Source: Alistipes sp. (GTDB lineage Bacteria > Bacteroidota > Bacteroidia > Bacteroidales > Rikenellaceae). From it: a stretch of 33,620 nt of DNA. Below the pieces are notes generated by a model, which ran no database searches, had not been told where the DNA came from, and saw only the letters and a list, made by a program, of their open reading frames with translations. This document shows, piece by piece, positions 1 through 8,773 of the stretch. A program made the position numbers and the translations under genes. The DNA is taken from assembly GCA_017546725.1 (NCBI GenBank), contig JAFYRX010000069.1, positions 1-33,620 of the forward strand, written 5' to 3'. Position 1 is the stretch's first letter. The number at the start of each line of letters is the position of its first letter.

Positions 1-2
1 AG

Positions 3-2159
3 CAGGTAATCGACACCTTGATTAAGGACCAGGATGGTTTCAACCCCGTATATATGATGCTTGACTCTGGAGCCCGTGGTTCTAAGGAGCAGATTCGTCA
101 GCTCTCTGGTATGCGTGGTTTGATGGCAAAGCCGCAGAAGTCAGGTGTTGAGGGTGGTCAGCAGGTTATCGAGAACCCCATCTTGTCTAACTTTAAGGAG
201 GGTCTTTCGGTGCTTGAGTACTTTATCTCTACTCACGGTGCTCGTAAGGGTTTGGCCGATACCGCGTTGAAGACTGCCGATGCAGGTTACTTGACTCGTC
301 GTTTGGTCGATGTAGCACAGGATGTAATCATCAACGAGGAGGATTGCGGTACATTGCGTGGTTTGACTGCTACTGCTATCAAGCGTAACGATGACGTTGT
401 TCAGTCGTTGTATGACAGAATCTTGGGCCGTACGGCTTTGAATGATGTTATTGACCCCACAACGGGCGACATCATCTGCAAGGCTGGTGAGGAGATTACC
501 GAGGAGATTGCCGAGGCTATCGATAAGTCACCGTTGGAGTCTGTAGAGATTCGTTCAGTTCTTACTTGCGAGGCTCGTCGCGGTGTATGTGCTAAGTGTT
601 ATGGTCGCAACCTTGCTACCGCACGTATGGTACAGAAGGGTGAGGTTGTCGGTGCTATCGCTGCACAGTCTATCGGTGAGCCGGGTACTCAGTTGACACT
701 TCGTACGTTCCACGTCGGTGGTGTTGCGGGTGGTACTACTGTTGAGACTAATGTTGTATCGAAGTATGAGGGTCGCTTGGAGATTGACGAGTTGCGTACA
801 ATCAAGGGCAAGAACCAGAATGGCGATGCCGCTGATATCGTAATCTCACGTCAGTCAGAGTTCCGTATCGTTGACCCCAAGACAGAGATTGTACTCTATA
901 CACACGCTTTGCCTTATGCATCTATGCTTTATATGCAGGACGGTGCAATGGTCAAGAAGGGCGATTTGATTTGCGAGTGGGACCCCTACAACGCAGTTAT
1001 CATTGCCGAGACCGATGGTAAGGTTGCATTTGAGAACATCATCGAGGGTGTTACATACCGTGATGAGCGTGACGAGCAGACAGGCCTTTCAGAGAAGGTG
1101 GTTATCGAGTCTAAGGACCGTACCAAGAACCCTGTTATCCGTATCGTCAACAAGGAGGGTGAGGATGTCAAGTCATATAACCTTCCGGTTACGGCTCACA
1201 TCATCGTTAAGGATAATGCCAAGATTAAGGCTGGCGACATCTTGATTAAGATTCCTCGTGCCGTAGGTAAGGGTGGCGGTGATATCACCGGAGGTCTTCC
1301 TCGTGTGACAGAGTTGTTCGAGGCTCGTAACCCGTCTAACCCCGCTATCGTATCAGAGATTGATGGTGAGGTAACATTCGGTAAGATTAAGCGTGGTAAT
1401 CGTGAGATTGTCATCACATCAAAGCAGGGTGATGTTAAGCGTTACCTCGTGCCATTGAGCCGCCAGATTGTTGTTCAGGAGAACGACTACGTTAAGGCTG
1501 GTATGGCATTGTCGGATGGCGCTATCACTCCTAGCGATATCCTTCGTATCCTCGGACCTACAAAGGTTCAGGAGTACATCGTAAATGAGGTACAGGAGGT
1601 TTACCGTATGCAGGGTGTGAAGATTAACGATAAGCACTTCGAGGTTATCGTTCGTCAGATGATGAGCAAGGTGAAGATTGAGGATCCGGGTGATTCACGC
1701 TTCTTCGAGGACCAGATTGTAGATAAGTGGGAGTTTATGGATGTAAACGACGAACTCTACGATAAGGTTGTAGTTGAGGATGCTGGTGATTCGCAGAACG
1801 TACAGCCTGGTCAGATTATCTCGATGCGTAAGTTGCGTGACGAGAATTCTGCACTCAAGCGTCGTGATATGAAACTTGTTAAGGTTCGCGATATCGTTCC
1901 TGCTACATCTAACCAGGTACTTCAGGGTATTACTCGTGCAGCATTGCAGACATCAAGTTTCATCTCTGCTGCATCGTTCCAGGAGACTACTAAGGTCTTG
2001 AACGAGGCTGCTATCCAGGGTAAGATTGACCCGTTGGCAAACTTGAAGGAGAATGTCATCTGCGGTCACTTGATTCCTGGTGGTACAGGTCTTCGCGATT
2101 ACGACAACTTGATTGTCGGTTTGAAGGCCGACGTCGAGGGCTTGTCACAGGCAGAGTAA
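3..2159 (+). CDS. rpoC: RNA polymerase beta' subunit, C-terminal half (5' truncated by window edge)
   Basis: This is the C-terminal part (about 718 residues) of the largest catalytic subunit of RNA polymerase; the reading frame is open from the window edge, so the true start lies upstream. Visible landmarks in order are the bridge-helix sequence [20 protein letters not shown], the trigger-loop region with [20 protein letters not shown], the second zinc site (one Cys in NEEDCG, then [11 protein letters not shown]) and the conserved block [21 protein letters not shown]. The rest is the long bacterial beta' C-terminal region ending in GLRDYDNL. Codon use is strongly host-like (GAG, CGT, TTG), as expected of a highly expressed gene. 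It is followed by a clear intrinsic terminator. In most bacteria rpoB lies immediately upstream, which here would be outside the window. Confidence 0.98.
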   Translation, partial: QVIDTLIKDQDGFNPVYMMLDSGARGSKEQIRQLSGMRGLMAKPQKSGVEGGQQVIENPILSNFKEGLSVLEYFISTHGARKGLADTALKTADAGYLTRRLVDVAQDVIINEEDCGTLRGLTATAIKRNDDVVQSLYDRILGRTALNDVIDPTTGDIICKAGEEITEEIAEAIDKSPLESVEIRSVLTCEARRGVCAKCYGRNLATARMVQKGEVVGAIAAQSIGEPGTQLTLRTFHVGGVAGGTTVETNVVSKYEGRLEIDELRTIKGKNQNGDAADIVISRQSEFRIVDPKTEIVLYTHALPYASMLYMQDGAMVKKGDLICEWDPYNAVIIAETDGKVAFENIIEGVTYRDERDEQTGLSEKVVIESKDRTKNPVIRIVNKEGEDVKSYNLPVTAHIIVKDNAKIKAGDILIKIPRAVGKGGGDITGGLPRVTELFEARNPSNPAIVSEIDGEVTFGKIKRGNREIVITSKQGDVKRYLVPLSRQIVVQENDYVKAGMALSDGAITPSDILRILGPTKVQEYIVNEVQEVYRMQGVKINDKHFEVIVRQMMSKVKIEDPGDSRFFEDQIVDKWEFMDVNDELYDKVVVEDAGDSQNVQPGQIISMRKLRDENSALKRRDMKLVKVRDIVPATSNQVLQGITRAALQTSSFISAASFQETTKVLNEAAIQGKIDPLANLKENVICGHLIPGGTGLRDYDNLIVGLKADVEGLSQAE

Positions 2160-2186
2160 GTAAATCTCTAAGAATTATATTAAAAG

Positions 2187-2220
2187 TAGCCTAATCTTCG
2201 GATTGGGCTATTTTTTTGTT
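2187..2220 (+). terminator. rpoC intrinsic terminator
   Basis: A 10-bp stem (2187-2196 with 2201-2210, one G-U pair) closes on a TTCG tetraloop and is followed by seven T. It lies 28 nt after the rpoC stop and separates rpoC from the tRNA unit. Confidence 0.93.
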
Positions 2221-2290
2221 TCGCGGAAACGTGTATTATTCTTTTGGTGATGAAGTAATGTCGGTTTGTGGTTATAAGAGAAGAATTTTT

Positions 2291-2319
2291 TGAATTTTGA
2301 ATTATTTTGTATCTTTGTA
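2291..2319 (+). promoter_or_regulatory. Promoter of the tRNA-Arg / argF' unit
   Basis: TATCTTTG at 2312-2319 matches the Bacteroidetes -7 box TAnnTTTG exactly. TTTG at 2291-2294 is a -33 candidate with a 17-nt spacer, slightly short of the usual 19-21. It is the only good promoter seen between rpoC and argF', so it may serve both the tRNA and the gene behind it. Confidence 0.7.
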
Positions 2320-2346
2320 TCTATTAGTCTGTAGACTTTGAGTTTT

Positions 2347-2418
2347 GGCTCCATAGTTCAAGGGATAGAACGAGGGTTTCCTAAACCCTAGATTCGCGTT
2401 CGAGTCGCGGTGGGGCTA
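2347..2418 (+). tRNA. tRNA-Arg (anticodon CCT)
   Basis: A full cloverleaf can be folded. The acceptor stem pairs 2347-2353 with 2411-2417 (two G-U pairs) and the D stem GTTC/GAAC pairs 2356-2359 with 2368-2371. The anticodon stem AGGGT/ACCCT has loop TTCCTAA, giving anticodon CCT at 2380-2382. A 4-nt variable loop is followed by a 5-bp T stem with loop TTCGAGT, and A2418 is the discriminator. The 3' CCA is not encoded. CCT reads codon AGG, which is rare in the host-like genes of this window. Confidence 0.95.
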
Positions 2419-2436
2419 CATTTGAATGTTGAACGT

Positions 2437-2488
2437 AAGCGCATATTGCTGCATATTTTAAGTATTGAGTGCGGCCTATGCGCTTTTT
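2437..2488 (+). terminator. Strong terminator-like hairpin between tRNA-Arg and argF'
   Basis: A lower 9-bp perfect stem (2437-2445 with 2477-2485) and an upper 6-bp stem (2448-2453 with 2470-2475, one G-U) are separated by a small internal loop, with a 16-nt apical loop. TTTTT overlaps and follows the 3' arm. It ends only 15 nt before the argF' start codon, and no promoter is visible after it. It is therefore either the tRNA terminator with read-through, or an attenuator of argF'. Confidence 0.72.
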
Positions 2489-2503
2489 AATCAAGTTGTG
2501 ATT

Positions 2504-3469
2504 ATGAGAGTATTTCGCAGTGTAAAGGATTTGGGCCCGTTAGATGTCGCGCTGAAGGAGGCATTCGAGATTAAGGCGGACCGCTTTAAGTATAACGAAT
2601 TGGGCCGCAATAAGACGGCACTCTTGATTTTCTTCAATAATAGTCTGCGTACACGTTTGAGTACACAAAAGGCGGCTATGAACTTGGGTATGAACGTCAT
2701 CGTGCTCGATATCAATCAGGGTGCGTGGAAGTTGGAGACCGAGCGTGGCGTGGTGATGGATGGCGACAAGAGCGAGCACCTGTTGGAGGCCATTCCCGTT
2801 ATGGCAAGTTACTGCGACATCATCGGCGTTCGTTCGTTTGCACGTTTCGAGAGCCGTGAGGATGATTACAACGAGAAGATTCTCCAGCAGTTTATCCAAT
2901 ATTCGGGCAAGCCCGTCTTCTTTATGGAGAGTGCTACGGTGCACCCCTTGCAGTCGTTTGCTGACCTTATCACTATCGAGGAGTACAAGGAGAGCAAGCG
3001 CCCGAAGGTTGTCCTGACGTGGGCTCCCCATCCGAAGGCTCTGCCTCAGGCTGTGCCTAACTCGTTTGCCGAGTGGATGAATGCTGCCGATGTGGATTTC
3101 GTGGTTACTCACCCCGAGGGTTATGAACTCGACCCCGAGTTTGTGGGCGATGCGAAGGTTGAGTACGACCAGATGAAGGCCTTTGAGGGTGCAGACTTCG
3201 TATATGCCAAGAACTGGAGTTGCCCCGGTGTTACTCGCCCCGAGGATTACGGCAAGGTTTTGTCGCAGGATATGAGTTGGACGGTTAGTGAGCGTCAGAT
3301 GGCTGTGACTAACAATGCACACTTTATGCACTGCCTGCCCGTAAGACGTAATATGATTGTGACTGACGACGTTATCGAGTCACCTCGTTCGTTGGTTATC
3401 CCCGAGGCTGCCAACCGTGAGATTTCGGCTACGGTGGTCCTCAAGCGAATGTTGGAGGCGTTGAAGTAG
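2504..3469 (+). CDS. argF': N-succinylornithine carbamoyltransferase (Bacteroidetes ArgF')
   Basis: This 321-residue cytoplasmic enzyme transfers the carbamoyl group of carbamoyl phosphate to an N-acylated ornithine in the acylated arginine pathway of Bacteroidetes. Seen: the carbamoyl-phosphate motif SLRTR (residues 47-51), HPLQSFADL, a long block WAPHPKALPQAVPNSFAEWMNA, and HCLPVRRNM near the end. It aligns without gaps over much of its length to the Bacteroides fragilis enzyme as I remember it. The residue that separates succinylornithine from acetylornithine enzymes (Pro90 in B. fragilis, Glu92 in Xanthomonas) is Ser90 here; Ser at this site is reported to give succinylornithine activity. 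I chose ATG 2504 because it matches the family N-terminus MRxF; the frame could be extended to a TTG at 2465, but that lies inside the preceding hairpin. No other arginine genes are in the window. Confidence 0.95.
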   Translation: MRVFRSVKDLGPLDVALKEAFEIKADRFKYNELGRNKTALLIFFNNSLRTRLSTQKAAMNLGMNVIVLDINQGAWKLETERGVVMDGDKSEHLLEAIPVMASYCDIIGVRSFARFESREDDYNEKILQQFIQYSGKPVFFMESATVHPLQSFADLITIEEYKESKRPKVVLTWAPHPKALPQAVPNSFAEWMNAADVDFVVTHPEGYELDPEFVGDAKVEYDQMKAFEGADFVYAKNWSCPGVTRPEDYGKVLSQDMSWTVSERQMAVTNNAHFMHCLPVRRNMIVTDDVIESPRSLVIPEAANREISATVVLKRMLEALK

Positions 3470-3489
3470 AATCTTAAATAAATAAAATT

Positions 3490-3828
3490 ATGTCGGTTTT
3501 TATCATTTTACTATCGCTTGTTTATGCTATTCTTTGCATTATATTGTTCTTTAAGGTTTGGGGAATGTGTAATGATGTGAGAGAGTTAAAGAATTATTTT
3601 ATCAAGTCGCAGAGTAGTGTCCCTATTGCACCACCTGCAAATAATGAAAAAGTAGAGGAGGGTATATTTGAGGCGGGTCAGACAGTTATCTATCCGCCAA
3701 TGCAGCGTGTTATGATTGTAAAGGAGATTACAAGTGATGGTTTAATTGCTTGTGTATCTTATAATAAGGGTAAAGAGGAATTTGAGGGGAAATATAAGCC
3801 CTCTCAAATAAAGCATTATACAGAATAG
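3490..3828 (+). CDS. Small single-pass membrane protein, unknown function
   Basis: This is a 112-residue protein that I do not recognise as a named family. Residues 2-24 form one strongly hydrophobic segment (IILLSLVYAILCIILFF), followed by a short basic/polar region and a soluble C-terminal half. That half has the pattern AGQTVIYPPMQRVMIVKEI...GLIACVSYNKGKEEFEGKY, which looks like a small beta-barrel of the kind that tolerates charged repeats. It begins 20 nt after argF' on the same strand with no promoter or terminator between, so it is probably co-transcribed. Codon use is more AT-rich (TTA, GAA, GTA) than in argF'. The ATG at 3490 is preceded by an AT-rich leader without a Shine-Dalgarno site, as is normal for this group. 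Confidence 0.72.
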   Translation: MSVFIILLSLVYAILCIILFFKVWGMCNDVRELKNYFIKSQSSVPIAPPANNEKVEEGIFEAGQTVIYPPMQRVMIVKEITSDGLIACVSYNKGKEEFEGKYKPSQIKHYTE

Positions 3829-3888
3829 TATAATTTTGGCAATATTACCAAATTTTAATAAGTCGTGTGGCGTTACGCTATAATAAAA

Positions 3889-3912
3889 TGGGCTGTTCAA
3901 CTGAACAGCCCA
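3889..3912. terminator. Bidirectional terminator between convergent genes
   Basis: Two perfect 11-nt inverted arms (3889-3899 and 3902-3912) flank a 2-nt centre. AT-rich tracts lie on both sides. It sits between the plus-strand argF' unit and the minus-strand sialidase-like gene. Confidence 0.75.
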
Positions 3913-3934
3913 AATTGTTGTAAATGTATTACAT

Positions 3935-4984
3935 TTATTTTTTTCTCTTATAGAACATATCGAGAGGGAACTTCGCTACATATACCGAGGCGTTGGGTGA
4001 GCCGTGCATAGAGTAGTAACTAACCCACAACTCGTTGCCGACGGTGATAAAGCCAGGGTAACTTGTGTCACCACCTGACGGGAGAATAACCGCATCGATA
4101 AAACGTCCGTTATTGTCACCTACGAAGAGTGTAGTCTTGGCTGCGTGGGGAGCCAGGAATGTTCTACCTCCTGCGACTATACGATTGTCATCCAGTACGA
4201 TACAATCAGGACCTCCTAAATAAAAACCTGTCTTTTTCCACTGCCAATCGGTGTAGGGAGCGTTGCTCAAGCCCCACATAGCCTGACGGTCACCTCCGTC
4301 ACGTCTTAAAAGAATAGCCATACGTCCATCGGGAAGGAATCTAACGGTAGCCTCATTGGGGAAGCCGTTGATTTCGGGGAAGGCCTTGACGAGCGAATAG
4401 TTAATACCGTCGGTGGTCTTCATAAGTTTAATTGTAGCCTCCTGACCCTCGGGCCCGCCATACGATACGCCATAGCCTGTGTCGCCCTGCCAAGTCACTC
4501 GCCACAACCACTCTGATTCGCCCTCTACCTTTGATTCAAAAACGATGGGTTGGGGCTCGGTGAAGGTCTTGCCGTCCTCGCTGAAAAAGACGTGAGGCTG
4601 GCAATCAACGAGTTTTTGATTACGATATATCGAGCCACCGAGCGTTACCATCAATCGTCCGTCGGGTGTAACCGAAAGTTTCGGGTCACGCAGGTCGTAA
4701 CCATCCTTGCCGATGAGGGGCAGAGTCTCCCACTTGTCGCCATCCTCCGATACGAGTATGCGAATCTTGCCTCGAGCCTCGCCGTCGCTATCGAAAACGT
4801 GGCCCTGAGCCTCGCGGAATGTCACATAATATTTACCCTTGAATTCGGCAATCGAGGTGAAAGCGCAGTGCTGGCCGTTGCCCCATACCTTATTAACTGT
4901 GTAGGCGATTTGCTGGATTTGTGCCGATGCTGTGTTGCACAACGCAATCGTGCAAAAAATAAATAGTCCAATAAATTTCTTCAT
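3935..4984 (-). CDS. Secreted sialidase-fold (BNR/Asp-box) protein
   Basis: This 349-residue protein has a signal peptide (MKKFIGLFIFCTIALCNTASAQ, cleavage after about residue 22), so it is exported. Asp-box motifs SxDxGxxW-like occur at VSEDGDKWE and FSEDGKTFT, and the spacing of strands (YYVTFRE, LMVTLGG, MAILLRR, RIVAGGR, LWVSYYS) suggests a six-bladed propeller of the sialidase superfamily. A conserved arginine in VTFREAQG could correspond to the first arginine of the sialidase triad, but I cannot confirm all catalytic residues. It may be an exo-sialidase or a relative acting on another sugar. It stands alone behind its own promoter and is divergent from gdhA. There is no lipobox, so it is either periplasmic or secreted. 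Confidence 0.8.
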   Translation of the reverse strand: MKKFIGLFIFCTIALCNTASAQIQQIAYTVNKVWGNGQHCAFTSIAEFKGKYYVTFREAQGHVFDSDGEARGKIRILVSEDGDKWETLPLIGKDGYDLRDPKLSVTPDGRLMVTLGGSIYRNQKLVDCQPHVFFSEDGKTFTEPQPIVFESKVEGESEWLWRVTWQGDTGYGVSYGGPEGQEATIKLMKTTDGINYSLVKAFPEINGFPNEATVRFLPDGRMAILLRRDGGDRQAMWGLSNAPYTDWQWKKTGFYLGGPDCIVLDDNRIVAGGRTFLAPHAAKTTLFVGDNNGRFIDAVILPSGGDTSYPGFITVGNELWVSYYSMHGSPNASVYVAKFPLDMFYKRKK

Positions 4985-5015
4985 TGTAATGGTAGTTTTT
5001 GGTTTTAGTTTAGTA

Positions 5016-5023
5016 CAAAGATA
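5016..5023 (-). promoter_or_regulatory. -7 promoter box of the sialidase-like gene
   Basis: On the minus strand the sequence is TATCTTTG, an exact TAnnTTTG match 31 nt before the ATG at 4984. The -33 element is weak. Confidence 0.7.
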
Positions 5024-5163
5024 GAAATTTTAATCGTAAAATTTCAATATGATGGCGAATTTATTGTAACAAATTGTAAGCAGATATTTATGCTGTCTAA
5101 TGTTGCATAATATGTGATATATCTGCATAAGTATGCAATAAAACAGATTTTTATTGCAATTAT

Positions 5164-5194
5164 TTTGTGTTTTTAATAAATTTTATTAAGTTTG
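5164..5194 (+). promoter_or_regulatory. gdhA promoter
   Basis: TTTG (5164-5167), a 19-nt spacer and TAAGTTTG (5187-5194) form a full match to the Bacteroidetes vegetative promoter. The predicted transcript starts near 5201 and gives a leader of about 30 nt. Confidence 0.85.
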
Positions 5195-5233
5195 CATCAC
5201 TAATTGATTAAGAAATATTAACACGTAAGATAT

Positions 5234-6589
5234 ATGAATACAGCAGTTAAGGAATATGTCGAGCAATTTATGGCCGACGTAGTGGCAAAGAACCCTGGTG
5301 AGAAGGAGTTTCATCAGGCAGTTCGTGAGGTGGTCGAGAGTGTGGCTCCCTACATTATGGAGAATCCGCAACTAATCAAGATGAAGATTTTGGAGCGTAT
5401 TGCCGAGCCTGAACGTGTTATTATGTTCCGTGTACCTTGGGTTACAGACAAGGGCGAGATTATGATTAATAAGGGTTATCGTGTTCAGATGAACAGTGCG
5501 ATTGGTCCTTACAAGGGTGGTATTCGTTTCCACTCAAGCGTTAATTTGAGTATTTTGAAGTTCTTGGCTTTCGAGCAGACTTTCAAGAATAGCCTTACTA
5601 CGCTGCCTATGGGTGGTGGTAAGGGTGGCTCTGACTTCAACCCGAAGGGCCGCTCGGAGATGGAGATTATGCGCTTCTGTCAGAGTTTTATGACAGAGTT
5701 GTATCGCCACATTGGTCACGATACCGATGTCCCTGCTGGTGATATTGGTGTAGGAGGCCGTGAGGTTGGCTATATGTTTGGTCAGTATAAGCGTTTGGCT
5801 AATGAGTTTACAGGCACACTTACAGGTAAGGGCTTGAGTTTCGGTGGCTCACTTGTTCGCCCCGAGGCTACAGGTTATGGTGCTTGCTACTTCGGTCAGG
5901 CTATGTTGGCTACAAAGGGTGACTCTTATGCTGGTAAAAGCGTCGCTATCTCGGGTTCGGGTAATGTAGCGCAGTATGCAGCCGAGAAGGCTTTGGCATT
6001 GGGTGCAAAGGTGCTTACAATGTCGGACTCTAACGGTTACATCTACGACCCCGATGGCATCGACAGCGACAAGTTGCAGTATATCTTCGAACTCAAGAAT
6101 ATGTTGCGTGGCCGTATCCGCGAGTATGCTGTTAAGTATCCTACGGCTCAATACTTTGAGGGTGAGCGTCCGTGGGGTGTTAAGTGTGATATCGCTATGC
6201 CTTGTGCTACGCAGAACGAACTTAACGGCGAGGATGCTGCCAAGTTGGTTGCCAACGGTTGTATGTGTGTGGTTGAGGGTGCAAATATGCCCTCTACTCC
6301 CGAGGCTATCGAGACATTCCAGAAGGCAAAGATTCTCTACTCGCCTGGTAAGGCATCAAACGCTGGTGGTGTAGCCACATCGGGTCTTGAGATGACACAG
6401 AACTCTATGCGTTTGAAGTGGAGCGCCGAGGAGGTGGATGCTAAGTTGCACGAGATTATGAATAAGATACACGCCGTGTGCGTTGAGTACGGTACCGAGC
6501 CTGACGGCTATGTCAACTATGTAAAGGGTGCAAATATTGCGGGCTTTATGACAGTTGCCGAGGCTATGTTGGCTCAGGGTGTCGTATAA
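5234..6589 (+). CDS. gdhA: NADP-type glutamate dehydrogenase
   Basis: This 451-residue hexameric-type enzyme interconverts 2-oxoglutarate plus ammonium and glutamate in the cytoplasm, a main ammonium entry point in gut Bacteroidales. Visible are the substrate region GPYKGGIRFHSSVNLSILKFLAFEQ, the catalytic-lysine loop LPMGGGKGGSDFNPKG, DVPAGDIGVGGREVGYM, GGSLVRPEATGYG and the dinucleotide-binding turn SGSGNVAQYAAEKA, then EGANMPSTPEA and SPGKASNAGGVATSGLEMTQN near the C-terminus. The length is typical of the short (about 450-residue) class. Cofactor preference (NADP over NAD) is inferred from the class, not from a residue I could verify. It is monocistronic, bounded by its own promoter and a strong terminator. 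Confidence 0.97.
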   Translation: MNTAVKEYVEQFMADVVAKNPGEKEFHQAVREVVESVAPYIMENPQLIKMKILERIAEPERVIMFRVPWVTDKGEIMINKGYRVQMNSAIGPYKGGIRFHSSVNLSILKFLAFEQTFKNSLTTLPMGGGKGGSDFNPKGRSEMEIMRFCQSFMTELYRHIGHDTDVPAGDIGVGGREVGYMFGQYKRLANEFTGTLTGKGLSFGGSLVRPEATGYGACYFGQAMLATKGDSYAGKSVAISGSGNVAQYAAEKALALGAKVLTMSDSNGYIYDPDGIDSDKLQYIFELKNMLRGRIREYAVKYPTAQYFEGERPWGVKCDIAMPCATQNELNGEDAAKLVANGCMCVVEGANMPSTPEAIETFQKAKILYSPGKASNAGGVATSGLEMTQNSMRLKWSAEEVDAKLHEIMNKIHAVCVEYGTEPDGYVNYVKGANIAGFMTVAEAMLAQGVV

Positions 6590-6623
6590 GACGGTCAAAA
6601 GGTTGGTTTTAGGTATTTGAGAG

Positions 6624-6664
6624 TCGCAGCACTTCCTTGAGGGGAGGTGCTGCGATATTTTTTT
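6624..6664 (+). terminator. gdhA intrinsic terminator
   Basis: A 13-bp stem (6624-6636 with 6643-6655, one G-U pair) with a 6-nt loop is followed by a T-run at 6658-6664. Confidence 0.92.
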
Positions 6665-6699
6665 GCGTGACAATGTGGTCTAATATGAATATTATTTCT

Positions 6700-6707
6700 T
6701 ATATTTG
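6700..6707 (+). promoter_or_regulatory. -7 promoter box for uraA-upp
   Basis: TATATTTG matches TAnnTTTG about 90 nt before the permease start. No clear -33 TTTG is seen at the right distance. Confidence 0.55.
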
Positions 6708-6796
6708 TAGTATGGGGTTGTTTGGGAGTGTTTATGTTGCTAAATACATCCGAATAGCAGTGTTCGTATAAAATGCGAAATTTTATTTATATTATT

Positions 6797-8008
6797 ATGA
6801 ATAATATCACTAAACTCAGTCCTGTACAGAAAACGATTGTCGGTGTACAGTTTCTTTTTGTTGCGTTTGGAGCAACGGTGTTAGTTCCTATATTGGTGGG
6901 AATGAATCCATCTATCGCTCTGTTTACCGCTGGTGTAGGTACTCTTCTCTTTCATTTGATAACAAAGGGTAAGGTGCCTATTTTCTTAGGTAGTAGTTTT
7001 GCATTTATTGCACCAATCATCAAGGCGACTGAGTTGTATGGGTTGCCCAGTACACTTTCGGGCCTTGTCGCAGTGGGTGCTGTATATGGAATAATGAGCG
7101 CTTTGGTGCGTTTTCGCGGAGTCGATTTCATTACTCGCTTGTTCCCTCCCGTAGTGGTAGGTCCTGTTATTATGCTTATCGGATTATCGTTGGCAGGTAC
7201 GGGTGTCGATATGGCCAAATCAAACTGGTTGTTGGCAATCATTGCATTGGTAACTACAGTCATCGTATCGTTGTTCGGAAAGGGGCTGCTTCGTTTGATT
7301 CCTATTTTTGCGGGTATTTTAGTAGGTTATGTGGTAGCCATATTTTTAGGTGTTGTAGATTTGCAGCCTATTGTAGATGCATCTTGGTTTGCATTGCCAG
7401 CATTTGTCCGTCCTGAATTTTGCTGGGAGGCTGTTGTTTTTATGATTCCAGTGGCTATTGCCCCTGTTATAGAGCATATTGGTGATGTGTATGCTGTTAG
7501 TGAGGTAGCGGGTAAAGATTTTGTGAAGGAGCCTGGCTTGCATCGTACAATGTTGGGTGATGGTTTGGCCTGCATTGCTGCTTCGTTTTTCGGAGGACCT
7601 CCTGTGACTACCTATTCTGAGGTAACAGGTGCTGTCTCACTGACAAAGATTGCAGACCCTGCTGTTATCCGCATTGCGGCAGTCGTGGGTATACTATTCT
7701 CTGTTTTAGGAAAGGTGAATGCTATACTGCAAACTATACCGAGCGCTGTTTTGGGAGGTATTATGTTGTTGCTGTTCGGAACTATCGCATCAGTTGGTAT
7801 AAATAGTTTGATAAAGAATAAGGTCGATATGGGTGATACCCGTAATCTGGTTATCGCATCGCTTATTCTAACTTTGGGTATCGGAGGTGCAGAGATGACT
7901 TTCGGAGGTGTTACAATGAGCGGCATTGGATTGGCGGCATTGGTTGGCGTTATACTGAATTTGATAATTCCTCAGAAAAAATCTAATCCAGAGAAGGAAG
8001 AGAATTAG
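6797..8008 (+). CDS. uraA: Uracil permease (nucleobase:cation symporter-2 family)
   Basis: This protein of about 403 residues is a polytopic inner-membrane transporter that takes up uracil with protons. The N-terminus SPVQKTIVGVQFLFVAFGATVLVPILVGMNP matches the family, followed by GKVPIFLGSSFAFIAP. Substrate-binding glutamates are visible in PVIEHIGDV and in TTYSEVTGA; these correspond to Glu241 and Glu290 of E. coli UraA, while the E. coli His245 position appears to be Asp here. I prefer ATG 6797, which leaves a normal short cytoplasmic N-terminus; an upstream in-frame ATG at 6773 would add MRNFIYII. It lies 54 nt before upp with no terminator, so uptake and salvage are probably one operon. 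Xanthine or another base is possible, but the upp neighbour favours uracil. Confidence 0.93.
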   Translation: MNNITKLSPVQKTIVGVQFLFVAFGATVLVPILVGMNPSIALFTAGVGTLLFHLITKGKVPIFLGSSFAFIAPIIKATELYGLPSTLSGLVAVGAVYGIMSALVRFRGVDFITRLFPPVVVGPVIMLIGLSLAGTGVDMAKSNWLLAIIALVTTVIVSLFGKGLLRLIPIFAGILVGYVVAIFLGVVDLQPIVDASWFALPAFVRPEFCWEAVVFMIPVAIAPVIEHIGDVYAVSEVAGKDFVKEPGLHRTMLGDGLACIAASFFGGPPVTTYSEVTGAVSLTKIADPAVIRIAAVVGILFSVLGKVNAILQTIPSAVLGGIMLLLFGTIASVGINSLIKNKVDMGDTRNLVIASLILTLGIGGAEMTFGGVTMSGIGLAALVGVILNLIIPQKKSNPEKEEN

Positions 8009-8062
8009 GGTATAAAGACCATAATTTGTGAATAGAATCTAAAACTTTAATAATAATATACT

Positions 8063-8686
8063 ATGAGTGTACATATTATAGACCATCCACTTGTGCAACA
8101 CAAACTTAGTATTATGCGCGACAAGAGGACTTCGACTAATAAATTTCGTCAGTCGTTGCAGGAAATTTCTATGTTGATGGGTTATGAAATCACCAAAGAC
8201 TTCCCTCTGGCGTATGAGGAAATCGAGACTCCCCTCCAGAAAATGAATGCGCCTAAGGTTGCGGGAAAGAAGGTTGTTATTGCTCCTATCTTGCGTGCAG
8301 GACTTGGTATGGTAGATGGATTGTTGAGTCTGATTCCTTCGGCTAGAGTAGGCCATATCGGTATGTATCGAGACGAGGAGACCTGCTTGCCTGTTTTCTA
8401 CTATTATAAGATGCCAGCCAATAAGGACCGTATGGTGATTTTGACAGACCCGATGCTTGCAACGGGAGGTAGCGCTTGTGATGCAATTGCCCGTTTGAAG
8501 GAGGATGGTTTTACCAATATTCGTATGATGGCTTTGGTTGCGTCGCCACAAGGTTTGAAGGCTGTATGCGATGCTCATCCCGATGTTGATATCTATCTGG
8601 CGGCGCTTGATGATGATTTGAATGAGCGAAAGTATATCCTACCTGGTTTGGGTGATGCTGGAGACAGAATTTTTGGTACAAAGTAG
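8063..8686 (+). CDS. upp: Uracil phosphoribosyltransferase
   Basis: This 207-residue cytoplasmic enzyme makes UMP from uracil and PRPP; its length is almost the same as E. coli Upp. The PRPP-binding loop [14 protein letters not shown] and the uracil-binding C-terminal segment [17 protein letters not shown] are plain. The N-terminal [18 protein letters not shown] is characteristic. The gene directly follows the uracil permease and is followed by a strong terminator, which completes a two-gene salvage operon. The ATG at 8063 is preceded by an AT-rich stretch without a Shine-Dalgarno sequence. Confidence 0.97.
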   Translation: MSVHIIDHPLVQHKLSIMRDKRTSTNKFRQSLQEISMLMGYEITKDFPLAYEEIETPLQKMNAPKVAGKKVVIAPILRAGLGMVDGLLSLIPSARVGHIGMYRDEETCLPVFYYYKMPANKDRMVILTDPMLATGGSACDAIARLKEDGFTNIRMMALVASPQGLKAVCDAHPDVDIYLAALDDDLNERKYILPGLGDAGDRIFGTK

Positions 8687-8710
8687 TTTCGATTCTTTAT
8701 AGGTGTTTAT

Positions 8711-8760
8711 AATCAGCGGGCTGGTAATGTGTTAATTATCAGCCCGCTGATTTGTGTTGT
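8711..8760. terminator. Bidirectional terminator, upp / GH16
   Basis: A 13-bp perfect stem (8711-8723 with 8740-8752) has a 16-nt AT-rich loop and T-rich flanks on both strands. It lies between convergent upp and the GH16 gene. Confidence 0.88.
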
Positions 8761-8773
8761 ATGTCTCGATGAT

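Noticed and set aside
2422-2490. Possible arginine leader peptide (TTG start, CGT AAG CGC) before argF'
   Set aside because: It has a weak start, only two Arg codons and no control-codon cluster; kept only as a remark in the hairpin finding.
2540-3331. Long antisense frame (263 codons) opposite argF'
   Set aside because: It is a codon-bias shadow of a clearly conserved gene on the plus strand and shows no domain motifs.
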